The notes under the pieces: model-generated
Databases searched by the model: none
Seen by the model: the letters and a program-made list of their open reading frames with translations, nothing else
Told to the model about the DNA's origin: nothing
From: Alloalcanivorax venustensis ISO4
Lineage (GTDB): Bacteria > Pseudomonadota > Gammaproteobacteria > Pseudomonadales > Alcanivoracaceae
Assembly (NCBI RefSeq): GCF_015356855.1
Contig: NZ_ARXR01000010.1
Span: forward strand, 1 to 64,000
DNA length: 64,000 bases
Direction: 5' to 3'
Shown: piece after piece, positions 51,699 to 60,185 of the stretch
Layout: each line of letters begins with the position of its first letter
Numbering within the stretch: the stretch's first letter is position 1
Position numbers and translations under genes: made by a program

Positions 51699-54047
51699 CT
51701 ACAGGTTCAGGTAGCGGTTCAGGTCGAGAATGCCGGCCTGGGTGGGCTCATGGGCTTCCATGTAGCGCAGTGGCGCGTGGAAGTGGGTCCAGAAGTCGGT
51801 CTGCGTGCGCCGCACCCCGAACCGTTCCACCAGGGCGGTGAAATCCTTCTCGCTCTCCACCGCCTGCATGGCCCCGGCGAACGCGCTCAGATCATCGTGT
51901 GCGACCCGGAAGATGAAGTTGGGGTAGCTCAGCAGCACACCGGGGTAGACGGTCAGGGTGTCCTTCTCCGGCTGGTAGCGCAGCGACTCGCCGAACATGA
52001 ACGCCACGTTGGAGTGGGCGCGGTTGCGCAGCAGCGAGTACACCGCCTGTTCCCCGTCGCCGTCCACCAGCAGCAGGCTGGCCTCCGGCATATGGTCGAC
52101 CACCGGCAGGCGCGCCGCCGGCTGCGAGGCGATGGCGCTGAGCGCCTGCTCCACGTCCCGTTCCAGGGCGGTGGCGTCGGCGCGGCTGCAATTGTCGCCG
52201 CCGCACCGGTTGATCGGATCCGGGCGGACGTTGAGGGCGCCGAACTGGCTGAGCAGGCCGGCGTTGAATTCGTTCATGGGGGTGGCGCTGTGGTAGTCGA
52301 TCGCCGTGGGCACCTCGGTGTCCACGTCCTCGTAGCTCACCAGCAGCTTTAGCTGGCCGGTTTTCTGGTACCAGTTCTTGAGCACCTGCTTGCGGGTGTC
52401 GGCGGGCAGGAAACGCAGGGTGTTCTGCTCCGCGCCGTTGCGGATCAGGTCGAAGTAGAGCCGCGTCTGGGCCTTGTGCGACACCGAACCGAACACATCG
52501 AAGTTGGCCACCAGGCTGTAGTAGGTGCGCTCGAACAGGGGATAGTCCATCACCCAGCTGGTCAGCGGGTAGTCGCCGATCAGCCCTTTGCGCACCGAGG
52601 AGTTGTCGTGGTGGCGGAAGATGGTGAGCAGCGCGTTGGGGTTGCTGCCCTCGCCGTCCCAGATGTCGTTCCAGCCCGGGCCCTGCGGTTGTTCGGCGCG
52701 GTAGGCCTCGGCCCGTTCCCGCAGGTAGTCGTTGCGGCGCTTGGTGTATTTGATCCACTCCGGGCCCAGCTTGAGCAGGCTGTCTTCCTGGCCGGGCAGG
52801 GCGATCAGGCCGGAGACCCGGGCGCGATAATCGGGGTCGGTGATGTAGAGGTCGTGGTCCGGGTCCTGGAACACCGCCCAGAAGCGATCACGGATCACGT
52901 CGGTGGCGATCTGTCCGCGGCACACCGGCCCACGGATAAAGGTGCGCACGAAATACTCGGCGTCGTCGAGCATGATCTGGTAGCGCGCCCGGGCGGGCAG
53001 GGCGGCGAAGGTGGTAAAGGGGTTGGCCTTTTCCTCTTCGCTGTAGCCGGGCAGGGTGTCGATCTCCCAGGGCGTGTCGAACAGCAGGCTTTCCATGCGC
53101 CGGCGTTTGGCGTCGCTGAGCGCGAAGGTGATATGGGTCTTGTGGACGAGGGTGCCGGTGACCGGGCGCAGGCGGTACCAGAAGCGCTCGCCCGGGTCGT
53201 CGTTGGGGCGCCGGGTGGCCACCGGCCGCACCGGTTCGCCGGGCGGTGTCAGGGAGCGTTCCAGGGTGAAGAAATGGTCCGGTTTGCGGTCCTCGCCCTG
53301 GTCGAAATAGAGGTGCGCCAGGAACAGGTGCTCATAGAGCCAGCGGGCGGCCAGTTGCTGGCGCTTGCCGTCCCGGTTGAACCAGGTTTCCCAGCCGCGC
53401 ACCTGCTCGCGCTCCCGTTCGGACAGGGTGACCCGGTCGTCGCCGGGAGGGGCGCCCTGGGCCAGCCAGGTGCGCACGGTGTTGAATTCGTCGTCACTGA
53501 GGGCCGGCGTGCCCAGCGGCATGCCGCCCAGAGGGTGCTCCTCGGCGTAGTCGTCCATTTCGTCCGGCGCCGGGCACTGGTTGTCCCGCTTGAGGCCCAG
53601 GGCGATCTCTTCCGGCAGGCGCTCACCGGGCTCGAAACGGTGGGCCCGGCCCAGTTCCAGCATCCGGTAGAGCAGCGATTCCTCCAGCCCGCGTTTGCTG
53701 TCGATCACCGAAAAGAAGCCGCGCTCGCGCCACTCGGCGGTGGTTTGCGCGTCGACGAAAAGACGGGTGGGGTCGGCCGCCTCGGTACGCTGGGCGTACA
53801 CCGACATGGACGAGGCGCCGCGGTCGAGGCCGGCGGCGGTTTCCAGTTTCAGCTGGCAGGGCGCGTCGTAGCAGCCGTGGCAGGCGATGCACTTCTGCTC
53901 GATGACCGGCCGGATTTGCTGGTTGAAACTCACCGGCGCGACGGGGGCCGGGGTATCGGACGCCGCCGGCGCTTCATCGCAGGCCGCAAGCAGGGGAAGA
54001 ATCAGCAGTAAGGCCCCGAGCAAGGGCAGACGGGTGGTTTCGACCAT
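51699..54047 (-). CDS. cti: Fatty acid cis/trans isomerase (Cti), haem lipoprotein
   Basis: 782 residues. Lipobox LLAAC (Cys23) plus a c-type haem site CIACH at 53-57 near the mature N-terminus, both typical of Cti, which works in the periplasm on membrane phospholipids. The long body includes FRHHDNSSVRKGLIGDYPLTSWVMDYPLFERTYY-type segments, shown here only by position (about 480-515). Cti turns cis double bonds into trans to stiffen the membrane under solvent or heat stress, without ATP. Most hydrocarbon-exposed pseudomonads carry it. Start ATG 54047. Complements DesBC. Confidence 0.95.
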   Translation of the reverse strand: MVETTRLPLLGALLLILPLLAACDEAPAASDTPAPVAPVSFNQQIRPVIEQKCIACHGCYDAPCQLKLETAAGLDRGASSMSVYAQRTEAADPTRLFVDAQTTAEWRERGFFSVIDSKRGLEESLLYRMLELGRAHRFEPGERLPEEIALGLKRDNQCPAPDEMDDYAEEHPLGGMPLGTPALSDDEFNTVRTWLAQGAPPGDDRVTLSEREREQVRGWETWFNRDGKRQQLAARWLYEHLFLAHLYFDQGEDRKPDHFFTLERSLTPPGEPVRPVATRRPNDDPGERFWYRLRPVTGTLVHKTHITFALSDAKRRRMESLLFDTPWEIDTLPGYSEEEKANPFTTFAALPARARYQIMLDDAEYFVRTFIRGPVCRGQIATDVIRDRFWAVFQDPDHDLYITDPDYRARVSGLIALPGQEDSLLKLGPEWIKYTKRRNDYLRERAEAYRAEQPQGPGWNDIWDGEGSNPNALLTIFRHHDNSSVRKGLIGDYPLTSWVMDYPLFERTYYSLVANFDVFGSVSHKAQTRLYFDLIRNGAEQNTLRFLPADTRKQVLKNWYQKTGQLKLLVSYEDVDTEVPTAIDYHSATPMNEFNAGLLSQFGALNVRPDPINRCGGDNCSRADATALERDVEQALSAIASQPAARLPVVDHMPEASLLLVDGDGEQAVYSLLRNRAHSNVAFMFGESLRYQPEKDTLTVYPGVLLSYPNFIFRVAHDDLSAFAGAMQAVESEKDFTALVERFGVRRTQTDFWTHFHAPLRYMEAHEPTQAGILDLNRYLNL

Positions 54048-54090
54048 GGGTCCCTCCGGTTCAAATCGCCCGCGCAGTTTAGCGGACTGC

Positions 54091-54546
54091 TCAGAACATG
54101 GACATCATGGCGGCCGCCCAGGCGATCACCAGGGCCAGCACGGCGGCGGCGGTAAGCAGGTGGCGCAGGTGCCGGTACCAGTCGGGCAGCACCTCGAAAA
54201 ACACCATCTGCTCGGAGCCCCATACGAACACCAGGCCGGCGATCAGCATCGGCAGGCCGAATTCCACCGGCAGCATCACCGCCAGCCAGCCGATCATGGC
54301 GGGCATGATGCCGAACAGCAGCGTGCCGATATGGTTGCGCTGGTCCAGGTCGGCGAGCGCCCGGCCCCAGTGCACCGCGCCCAGGAAGGCCAGAATCACG
54401 GCGGCGTAGCCGGTCACCGAGTCCAGCGCCCAGGTCCGCAGGCCGTCATGCCAGGTCAGCAGCGCCAGCGCGTAAAAAGGGAGAAGGCCGCCGATGCCAA
54501 GACCGCGGGCCATCATTTTATTTCGTCTCAGGAAACGGTCGGACAC
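54091..54546 (-). CDS. DUF3429 membrane protein
   Basis: 151 residues, four or five hydrophobic helices. LGIGGLLPFYALAL (about 16-29) and AVILAFLGAVHWGRAL fit DUF3429, a small inner-membrane family of unknown function. The start is uncertain: GTG 54546 with a G-rich stretch upstream, or ATG 54516/54513. It ends 44 bp after the cti start region on the same strand, so it is upstream of cti and could be co-transcribed. Confidence 0.82.
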   Translation of the reverse strand: MSDRFLRRNKMMARGLGIGGLLPFYALALLTWHDGLRTWALDSVTGYAAVILAFLGAVHWGRALADLDQRNHIGTLLFGIMPAMIGWLAVMLPVEFGLPMLIAGLVFVWGSEQMVFFEVLPDWYRHLRHLLTAAAVLALVIAWAAAMMSMF

Positions 54547-54641
54547 CGGTATGTTCCCCCTTGGTGATCCACGGCGTCGAGGTTAAAGCCGTCGGGGTGA
54601 AGGGGCTGCCAATCTTTTCAGGGCCGGGTTCAGGCTACGCC

Positions 54642-55124
54642 TCAAGGATCATCGGTGAAAGCGGGCATGGGAAACGGGGTTAACGTTTTCGGCAGATAAA
54701 GCGGATGGGCGGGCTCGCCGGAGCCGTTCAGGCGCAGGCAGTGCAGCGCGGGCAGCTGGCGGCGCACGTACTCGGCGCGGTCGCCGGTGCGGCCATGGTT
54801 GCCCCAGCCGGCCACCACCAGGGCGGCGTCGCGGCTGAGGCGGCGCAGCCAGGCATCGTTGCGCGGCCCCACCGGGTCGTCGGCGGCGAACAGATCGCGT
54901 GGGTAGGTGGCGCGGAACGCGAACAGGTTGGCCACGCACAGGCCGGAATAGCCCCAGTCACGGGCAAAGCCGATGCAGCGGCGGATGGTGGGGTCATCGC
55001 GGCGGTGGTCGGCGGTGGAGGGGTTCAGGCCCACCAGCAGGACGTAGTCGTCGCCGGGCGCCCAGCGCCGCCACAGCGCGTAGCGGTAGCGACGGCAGCG
55101 TGAGAAATTGGCACTTCTTTCCAT
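54642..55124 (-). CDS. DUF1643 protein
   Basis: 160 residues. The conserved start YRYALWRRWAPGDDYVLLVGLNPSTADHRRDDPTIRRC (about 12-48), shown here in words: an RYxLWR motif, a GLNPSTA motif and a DPT-RRC motif, are the DUF1643 hallmarks. C-terminal GWGNHGR and LPKTL. Possibly a nucleic-acid glycosylase-like fold, but function unknown. ATG 55124 is chosen because GGAAGG lies five bases upstream; ATGs at 55145 and 55190 are weaker. Divergent from the nitroreductase. Confidence 0.86.
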   Translation of the reverse strand: MERSANFSRCRRYRYALWRRWAPGDDYVLLVGLNPSTADHRRDDPTIRRCIGFARDWGYSGLCVANLFAFRATYPRDLFAADDPVGPRNDAWLRRLSRDAALVVAGWGNHGRTGDRAEYVRRQLPALHCLRLNGSGEPAHPLYLPKTLTPFPMPAFTDDP

Positions 55125-55216
55125 ATCCGCCTTCCAGGTGGTCATGGCGGGGCAGTTTAATGATTTGCCAGACTGGCGCCACCTCTCCACCTACCACCGC
55201 TCAGGAAGCCGTGCCC

Positions 55217-55942
55217 ATGGAATTCATTGATGTGCTCAACGCCCGCCACAGCGCCCGGGCGTTCACCCGCGAGCCGATCCCCGAAGACCGCCTGCAGCGC
55301 GTGCTGGAGCGCGCCGCCGCCGCACCGAGCTGGTCCAACACCCAGCCCTATCAGATCGCCCTGGCCCAGGGCGCCGATCTGGCCGCCCTCGGCGACGAAC
55401 TGAGCGAGCGCTTTGAGCGGCTGGCGCCGCTGCAGCGGGCGCCGGCCTGGAAGAAGGCGCTGGCCGCCGTGCGCCGGTCGCCGGCGCTGCCGGATGGCGA
55501 TTTCCGGCCGGTGATCAAATACCCGGACGACCTGCAGCCGCGCCGCGTGGCCACCGGCAAGGGCCTGTACCGGCATCTCGGCATCGGCCGTGACGACAAA
55601 CAGGCCCGGCACCAACAGATGGCCGCCAATTTCCGCTTTTTCGGCGCGCCCACCGCGCTGTTCCTGTTCGTGCACAAGGGGCTGGGGGTGTACAGCGTGC
55701 TCGACGCCGGCATTTTTCTGCAAACGCTGATGCTGGCCGCCACCGACGAAGGGCTCGCCAGTTGTGCCCAGGGCGCCCTGGGCCTGTGGCGTTCCCCGTT
55801 GGAGAAGCGATTCCGGATTCCCCGTCACTACCAGTTGCTGTGCGGTGTGTCTTTGGGCTTCGCCGCCGACCAGCCGGTGAACCGCTTCCGACCGGAAAAA
55901 CTGCCGGTGTCCGAGCTTATGATCCCGCGCCGCGAACGCTGA
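55217..55942 (+). CDS. Nitroreductase family flavoprotein
   Basis: 241 residues. N-terminal RHSARAFTREPIPEDRLQRVLERAAAAPSWSN region (RxSxRxF and APSWSN motifs for FMN binding), central insert, then LATDEGLASCAQGALG-type dimer helix and GVSLGFAADQPVN. NAD(P)H-dependent FMN enzymes reducing nitro or quinone compounds. ATG 55217; an open frame upstream to 54899 runs against the DUF1643 gene and is disregarded. Followed by dodecin after 111 bp. Confidence 0.9.
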   Translation: MEFIDVLNARHSARAFTREPIPEDRLQRVLERAAAAPSWSNTQPYQIALAQGADLAALGDELSERFERLAPLQRAPAWKKALAAVRRSPALPDGDFRPVIKYPDDLQPRRVATGKGLYRHLGIGRDDKQARHQQMAANFRFFGAPTALFLFVHKGLGVYSVLDAGIFLQTLMLAATDEGLASCAQGALGLWRSPLEKRFRIPRHYQLLCGVSLGFAADQPVNRFRPEKLPVSELMIPRRER

Positions 55943-56053
55943 GGGACGCGAAACGGTTTTCCAAACTTTTTACTTATTTCACCCACGGCGCGCCTTGAAA
56001 ACAGGCACTCTGGAGATCAGGCATGGATTACACGGATGAGAAAGGAGAGATTG

Positions 56054-56263
56054 ATGAGCGAGCACGTTTATAAAAAACTCGAGCTGGTAGGTTCTTCCAA
56101 GGACAGCATTGAGGACGCGGTACGCAACGCCATCGCCGCGGCGGGCAAGAGCGTGAACAATGTGGAGTGGTTTGAAGTGCAGGAGACCCGTGGCCATGTG
56201 GAAAACGGCCAGGTCGCCCACTTCCAGGTGGTCGTGAAAGTGGGCTTCCGGGTGGATACTTAA
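56054..56263 (+). CDS. Dodecin flavin-binding protein
   Basis: 69 residues. The sequence VYKKLELVGSSKDSIEDAV and VNNVEWFEVQETRGHV, with the flavin-stacking Trp, is classic dodecin. It forms dodecamers that store or buffer flavins. AAAGGAGAGA precedes ATG 56054. Its stop is one base before the helicase stop region on the other strand (convergent, no gap), so read-through into antisense is possible. Confidence 0.93.
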   Translation: MSEHVYKKLELVGSSKDSIEDAVRNAIAAAGKSVNNVEWFEVQETRGHVENGQVAHFQVVVKVGFRVDT

Positions 56264-56264
56264 T

Positions 56265-57905
56265 TCAGACCGCTTCGAGCCCGAGCGCCCGCTGACAAAC
56301 GCGGGCGGTACGCAGCTGGTGCAGCTGGCGGGTGCTGAGACCCTCCGGCAGCTGTACCGTGCTGTGGTCACTGTGAATACGGATGGCGCCGATTTGCGCG
56401 CTGGATAACCCGCCTTCATTGGCGATCGCGCCCACCAGATTGCCCGGGCGCACGCCGTGGGTCTCGCCCACTTCCACCCGATAAATCTTCATCGGACCGG
56501 TATCGCGAGCGGCCTTGGGCCCCTTGCTGCGATCGGCTTTGCGCGGCGCCTTGCCGCCGTCCTGGAACGGCTTGCCTTCCGGCGCCGCCTTCAGGAACAG
56601 AGGTTCCTTCTGGAACAGCAGGCTGGCCAGCACCGCCGCCAGGTCCGCTTCGCTCATCGACAGGTCCGCGGTCAGTTCCGCCACCAGGGCACGGTTGGCA
56701 TCGATTTCCGGATGCTCCAGACCCTTGGCGAGACGCTCGCGGAAGCTGCTCAGGCGCTGCTTGTTGAGGTCGTCCACGGACGGCAGGGACATGGCGTCCA
56801 GGCGCTGGCCGGTGGCGCGCTCGATACCGCGCAGCATGCCCTGCTCGCGGCGGGCCACGAACAGAATCGCTTCGCCGGGGCGGCCGGCACGGCCGGTGCG
56901 GCCGATACGGTGCACATAGGCTTCGGTATCGGTGGGCATGTCGTAGTTGAACACGTGGGTAATACGCGGCACGTCCAGGCCCCGGGCGACCACGTCGGTG
57001 GCCACCAGCAGGTCGATGCGCTTATCGCGCAGCCGGGCCACGGTGGTCTCCCGTTGTGCCTGGGGAATATCACCGTTCAGCGCTTCCACGCGGAAACCGC
57101 GCGCCTGCAGCTGGTCGGCCAGGCTCAGGGTGGCGTGCTTGGTGCGGGTAAAGACGATCACACCGTCGTGCTCTTCCGCTTCCAGAATACGGCACAGGGC
57201 GTCCAGCTTGTTGATGCCGGCCACCGGCCAGTAACGCTGGCGGATGTTGGCGCCGGTGCTGGAGGACGAGCCTTCCACGCGGATCCATTCCGGGTTCTTC
57301 AGGTGCTTCTTGGCGATGGTTTTGATCGCCGCCGGCATGGTGGCGGAGAACAGCGCCAGCTGGCAGGCGTCCGGGGTGCGTTCCAGCACCCAGCGCACGT
57401 CGTCGATGAACCCCATGCGCAGCATTTCGTCGGCTTCGTCGAGCACCAGACAGCGCAGTTCGTCCATGCGCAGGCTGCCGCGCTCCATGTGGTCCATCAC
57501 CCGGCCGGGGGTGCCGACAATCACCTGGGCGCCGTTTTTCAGCGCTTTCAGTTGATCGCGGTAACCGCCGCCGCCGTAAATCGGCACCACGTTCAGGCCT
57601 TTCAGGCCGGTGGCGAAGGTTTCCAGGGCGGCGGCCACCTGAATGGCGAGCTCGCGGGTGGGGGCCAGCACCAGCATTTGCGGTGCTTTCAGTGCCGGGT
57701 CCAGGCGTGCCAGCAGGGGCAGGCCGAAGGCGGCGGTTTTACCGGTGCCGGTTTGTGCCTGACCGAGCAGGTCACGGCCTTCCAGCAGCGCGGGAATGCT
57801 TTGTTCCTGAATCGGTGACGGAGTGGTGAAACCGAGTTGGGCGATGGCGCCGAGCAACGACTCGGGCAGGCCCAGGGTGGAAAACCCTGAGGGACTTTGC
57901 GACAT
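56265..57905 (-). CDS. deaD: DEAD-box ATP-dependent RNA helicase (DeaD/CsdA-like)
   Basis: 546 residues. Helicase core motifs: Q motif, AQTGTGKT (about 50-57), PTRELAIQ, GTPGRV, DEAD (about 155-158), SAT, ARGLDVP and HRIGRTGRAGR. The C-terminal region (about 370-546) has the basic linker GGKAPRKADRSKGPKAA and a DbpA-like RNA-binding domain (about 470-540) with YRVEVGETHGVRPGNLVGAIANEGGL. Helicases of this type remodel ribosome assembly intermediates and mRNA at low temperature. Start ATG 57905. Convergent with dodecin. Confidence 0.94.
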   Translation of the reverse strand: MSQSPSGFSTLGLPESLLGAIAQLGFTTPSPIQEQSIPALLEGRDLLGQAQTGTGKTAAFGLPLLARLDPALKAPQMLVLAPTRELAIQVAAALETFATGLKGLNVVPIYGGGGYRDQLKALKNGAQVIVGTPGRVMDHMERGSLRMDELRCLVLDEADEMLRMGFIDDVRWVLERTPDACQLALFSATMPAAIKTIAKKHLKNPEWIRVEGSSSSTGANIRQRYWPVAGINKLDALCRILEAEEHDGVIVFTRTKHATLSLADQLQARGFRVEALNGDIPQAQRETTVARLRDKRIDLLVATDVVARGLDVPRITHVFNYDMPTDTEAYVHRIGRTGRAGRPGEAILFVARREQGMLRGIERATGQRLDAMSLPSVDDLNKQRLSSFRERLAKGLEHPEIDANRALVAELTADLSMSEADLAAVLASLLFQKEPLFLKAAPEGKPFQDGGKAPRKADRSKGPKAARDTGPMKIYRVEVGETHGVRPGNLVGAIANEGGLSSAQIGAIRIHSDHSTVQLPEGLSTRQLHQLRTARVCQRALGLEAV

Positions 57906-58038
57906 GTACAGACCTATTAGTGAGCGGGCTTGTGGCCCTGAAGCTGCTAACTATTAGGAGCTGTGCCGGGCGCTGCCCTGTATGAAGGGGTGCGGACTAT
58001 ACGGGATGCGTGGCGTTTTTGCACGCTTTTTATCGGCT

Positions 58039-58100
58039 TGTGCGAGCGGGCCCCGCCCGCGAAAGGGCGGCAAAGCCGCCCGGCAGGATCCCAGAGACCT
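58039..58100 (+). repeat. Single REP-like unit
   Basis: TGTGCGAGCGGGCCCCGCC...CGAAAGGGCGGCAAAGCCGCCCGGCAGGATCCCAGAGACCT. Same unit as the outer parts of repeats A-C, but without an inverted partner. It reaches the stop codon of the DUF4198 gene. The rest of the gap 57906-58038 shows nothing I recognise. Confidence 0.8.
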
Positions 58101-58903
58101 TAAAGCGGCAGCACCTCAAAGGTCCCCATGTACTGCAGACGGCGGCCATCGGCTTTCGGATGCGCGGCGCGGTCGTCGCTGTAGGCGGCTTCCAGGTGGT
58201 AGCGGCCGGCCTTGGGCCATTGCAGCTTGATCTCGCCGTTGTCGTCGCTGGTGGCGGTGAGGGCGCCGTGGTTGTCGCGGTAGCGGCTGCCGCCGGGCAC
58301 CACTTCCACTTCCACGCCGGCGGCCGGTTCGCCGTCGACCAGGAAGCGGAACAGGGCGGTTTCCCCGGCGTAGAGGTCGTTGGGGTGGGTCACCGGCTGC
58401 AGTTCCAGGCCCTTGCCGACCGGTTTGAAGTCGGAGGGCGCGCCCACCGTGGCGAAGGTTTCCAGCCGGTTCATGACTTCGGAGAGACGCATCTCTTCCG
58501 CGCCTTCGGGAATCTCCCGCAGCAGCGCTTCGGCGCTGTCGCCGCGCCGGCGGTGGCGTTCGCCGTCGAGCTGATAAAAGGCCATGTACATGGGCCGGAA
58601 GAGGGTGATGCGGTAGCTGCCTTCCTCGCTGAGCTCGGCGTCGAAGCCGCTGCGCCGGTGGCCCTCGAAACGGTGATCCACCGGCGCCTCCTTGCCGTCC
58701 GGGCCGGTGACGGTCAGTCCTTGCAGCGGGAACGGCCGGTCGACGTCGAAAATGTCGTTGGAGACGCTGGCGTCCACGGTGATCCATTGCGCTTCCGAGA
58801 CCACGGTGTGGCTGGGCAGCAGCCAGAGTTTATGGGCCTGGGCCGCCGGGCTCAGGGTCAGCAGCGCGGCCAGGGCGGTGCCGGCGAAAGGGGTGATTTT
58901 CAT
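58100..58903 (-). CDS. DUF4198 periplasmic protein
   Basis: 267 residues. Signal peptide about 1-23 (AQA), then HKLWLLPSHTVVS, the family's usual opening after processing. Beta-sandwich repeats follow, with a C-terminal module HGALTATSDDNGEIKLQWPKAGRYHLEAAY. DUF4198 (GH25-like fold named in some annotations as nickel/cobalt or iron uptake accessory) is commonly grouped with PepSY and DUF2271 genes near TonB receptors. AAGGAG precedes ATG 58903. Last gene of the three-gene operon. Confidence 0.87.
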   Translation of the reverse strand: MKITPFAGTALAALLTLSPAAQAHKLWLLPSHTVVSEAQWITVDASVSNDIFDVDRPFPLQGLTVTGPDGKEAPVDHRFEGHRRSGFDAELSEEGSYRITLFRPMYMAFYQLDGERHRRRGDSAEALLREIPEGAEEMRLSEVMNRLETFATVGAPSDFKPVGKGLELQPVTHPNDLYAGETALFRFLVDGEPAAGVEVEVVPGGSRYRDNHGALTATSDDNGEIKLQWPKAGRYHLEAAYSDDRAAHPKADGRRLQYMGTFEVLPL

Positions 58904-58941
58904 GGAAACTCCTTGCAAAGAACCTGGTGAGAAATAGTCGG

Positions 58942-59442
58942 TCAGGGCGCGAGGCGCAGTTGCACCCGGCCCAGCTCTTGCTCGCCGTCGGCGCGCACGG
59001 TTTTGTTGCCGGTGGCCGGCCACTGGAACGGCAGGCGCACCACTTCCCGGCCGCCCACTTCGCGGGCCGCTTCCACCACCAGTTGGTAGTCACCTTCGGG
59101 CAGATCGCTGAGAGCCGGCAGCTCGGAAAAATCCACGGAATGGGTGCCGGGACGGCGGGTGGCGCCGGTGAGGCCGTCGTAGGGCCGGCTTTGCCCGCGC
59201 CCGGTGCGGCGCCACCACAGGCGCAGGTCCTTGAGCCATTTTTCCTGATCGTCGTACCACAACCCCAGCGGCACGATCTCGCCGCTGTCGGCGTGTTTGA
59301 GCCAGAACGCCAGGTAGGGGGCGTGGTATTCCGCCACCGCCATGCGCGGGATGTCCACCTCCAGGCGCAGCTCGGCGGCGGCCGCGTTGGCGGCGGCGAC
59401 GCCGGCGAACAGGGCGGCGAGAAGAGAGAGCCAGGGACGCAT
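58942..59442 (-). CDS. DUF2271 periplasmic protein
   Basis: 166 residues. Signal peptide about 1-23 (NAAAA). LRLEVDIPRMAVAEYHAPYLAFWL and the WWRRTGRG, DGLTGATRRPGTHSV motifs are hallmarks of DUF2271. The role is unknown but the family is tied to iron uptake operons. It sits 12 bp after the PepSY gene and 38 bp before DUF4198; same-strand operon. Confidence 0.87.
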   Translation of the reverse strand: MRPWLSLLAALFAGVAAANAAAAELRLEVDIPRMAVAEYHAPYLAFWLKHADSGEIVPLGLWYDDQEKWLKDLRLWWRRTGRGQSRPYDGLTGATRRPGTHSVDFSELPALSDLPEGDYQLVVEAAREVGGREVVRLPFQWPATGNKTVRADGEQELGRVQLRLAP

Positions 59443-59454
59443 TTCGTTCTCCAG

Positions 59455-60072
59455 TCAGTGCACGAACAGGGCGATCAACAGCCAGGGCACGATCAACCCC
59501 AGCGCGGTGACCGGCCAGGTGGCCGGCCGGCGTTTGGCGTGCAGCGCCATCAGCGCCAGGCCGGTCAGGGCGAACAGCAGCGTCGCCACCGCGAACAGGT
59601 CGATGAACCAGAACCACACGGCGCCGCCGTGGCGGCCTTTGTGCAGGTCGTTGAAAAACGCCACCCAGCCCCGGTCGGTGTCTTCGTGGATCAGCTCGCC
59701 GTTACCCAGGTCGATGGCCAGCCAGGCGTCACCGCCGGGGCGCGGCTGGGCCAGATACACCTCGTCGGCGGACCACTGCGCGTCGCGCCGGTCCACCTGG
59801 ATCTCCGCCTCCCGCGCCAGCCACCGGCGTACCGTTTCCGGCAGGGGGCCGCGTTCGGTTTGCGCCAGGGTCGCCAGCAGCGGTGGCGGCAGCACCGCTT
59901 GGCGTTCGCTGATCACCGGTTGCGCATCGATGTCCGCGGCGTGGTTGAGGGTGATCCCGGTGACACTGAACAGCACCATGCTGATCAGGCACAGGGCGGA
60001 GCTGATCCAGTGCCACTGGTGAAGTTGCTTGAGCCACCGGGCTTTGGTTTTTTTGTTCACGCGCTCCGCCAT
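59455..60072 (-). CDS. PepSY-associated membrane protein
   Basis: 205 residues. N-terminal helix with the LKQLHQWHWISSALCLISMVLF motif (about 14-36, a PepSY-TM feature with His-Trp-His). A periplasmic PepSY-like part has LHKGRHGGAVWFWFIDLFA, followed by helices at about 150-172 and 185-203. Such proteins may reduce iron or handle haem/siderophore iron at the membrane. First gene of the operon. A Fur-like palindrome (60100-60114) lies 28 bp upstream of ATG 60072. Confidence 0.88.
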   Translation of the reverse strand: MAERVNKKTKARWLKQLHQWHWISSALCLISMVLFSVTGITLNHAADIDAQPVISERQAVLPPPLLATLAQTERGPLPETVRRWLAREAEIQVDRRDAQWSADEVYLAQPRPGGDAWLAIDLGNGELIHEDTDRGWVAFFNDLHKGRHGGAVWFWFIDLFAVATLLFALTGLALMALHAKRRPATWPVTALGLIVPWLLIALFVH

Positions 60073-60099
60073 GCCTGCGAATCAGGCGATGGATGTTAT

Positions 60100-60114
60100 T
60101 GGGAATGATTCCCA
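60100..60114. promoter_or_regulatory. Fur-like palindrome upstream of the PepSY-DUF2271-DUF4198 operon
   Basis: TGGGAATGATTCCCA is a perfect 7-1-7 inverted repeat. It matches 11 of 15 positions of the Fur consensus TGATAATNATTATCA. It sits in the divergent region between the iron operon and the two-component system. Confidence 0.6.
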
Positions 60115-60163
60115 TCCACAATGGAGCGGCGCGTAAAGAGTGTAAGGTTGTGGATTGATGGAA

Positions 60164-60178
60164 TGATAATATTTACTA
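60164..60178. promoter_or_regulatory. Second Fur-like site, next to the response regulator start
   Basis: TGATAATATTTACTA has one perfect Fur heptamer (TGATAAT) and a weaker second half. It lies 8 bp before the response regulator's ATG 60186. Part of a likely tandem Fur region for both divergent units. Confidence 0.5.
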
Positions 60179-60185
60179 TTTGCGA

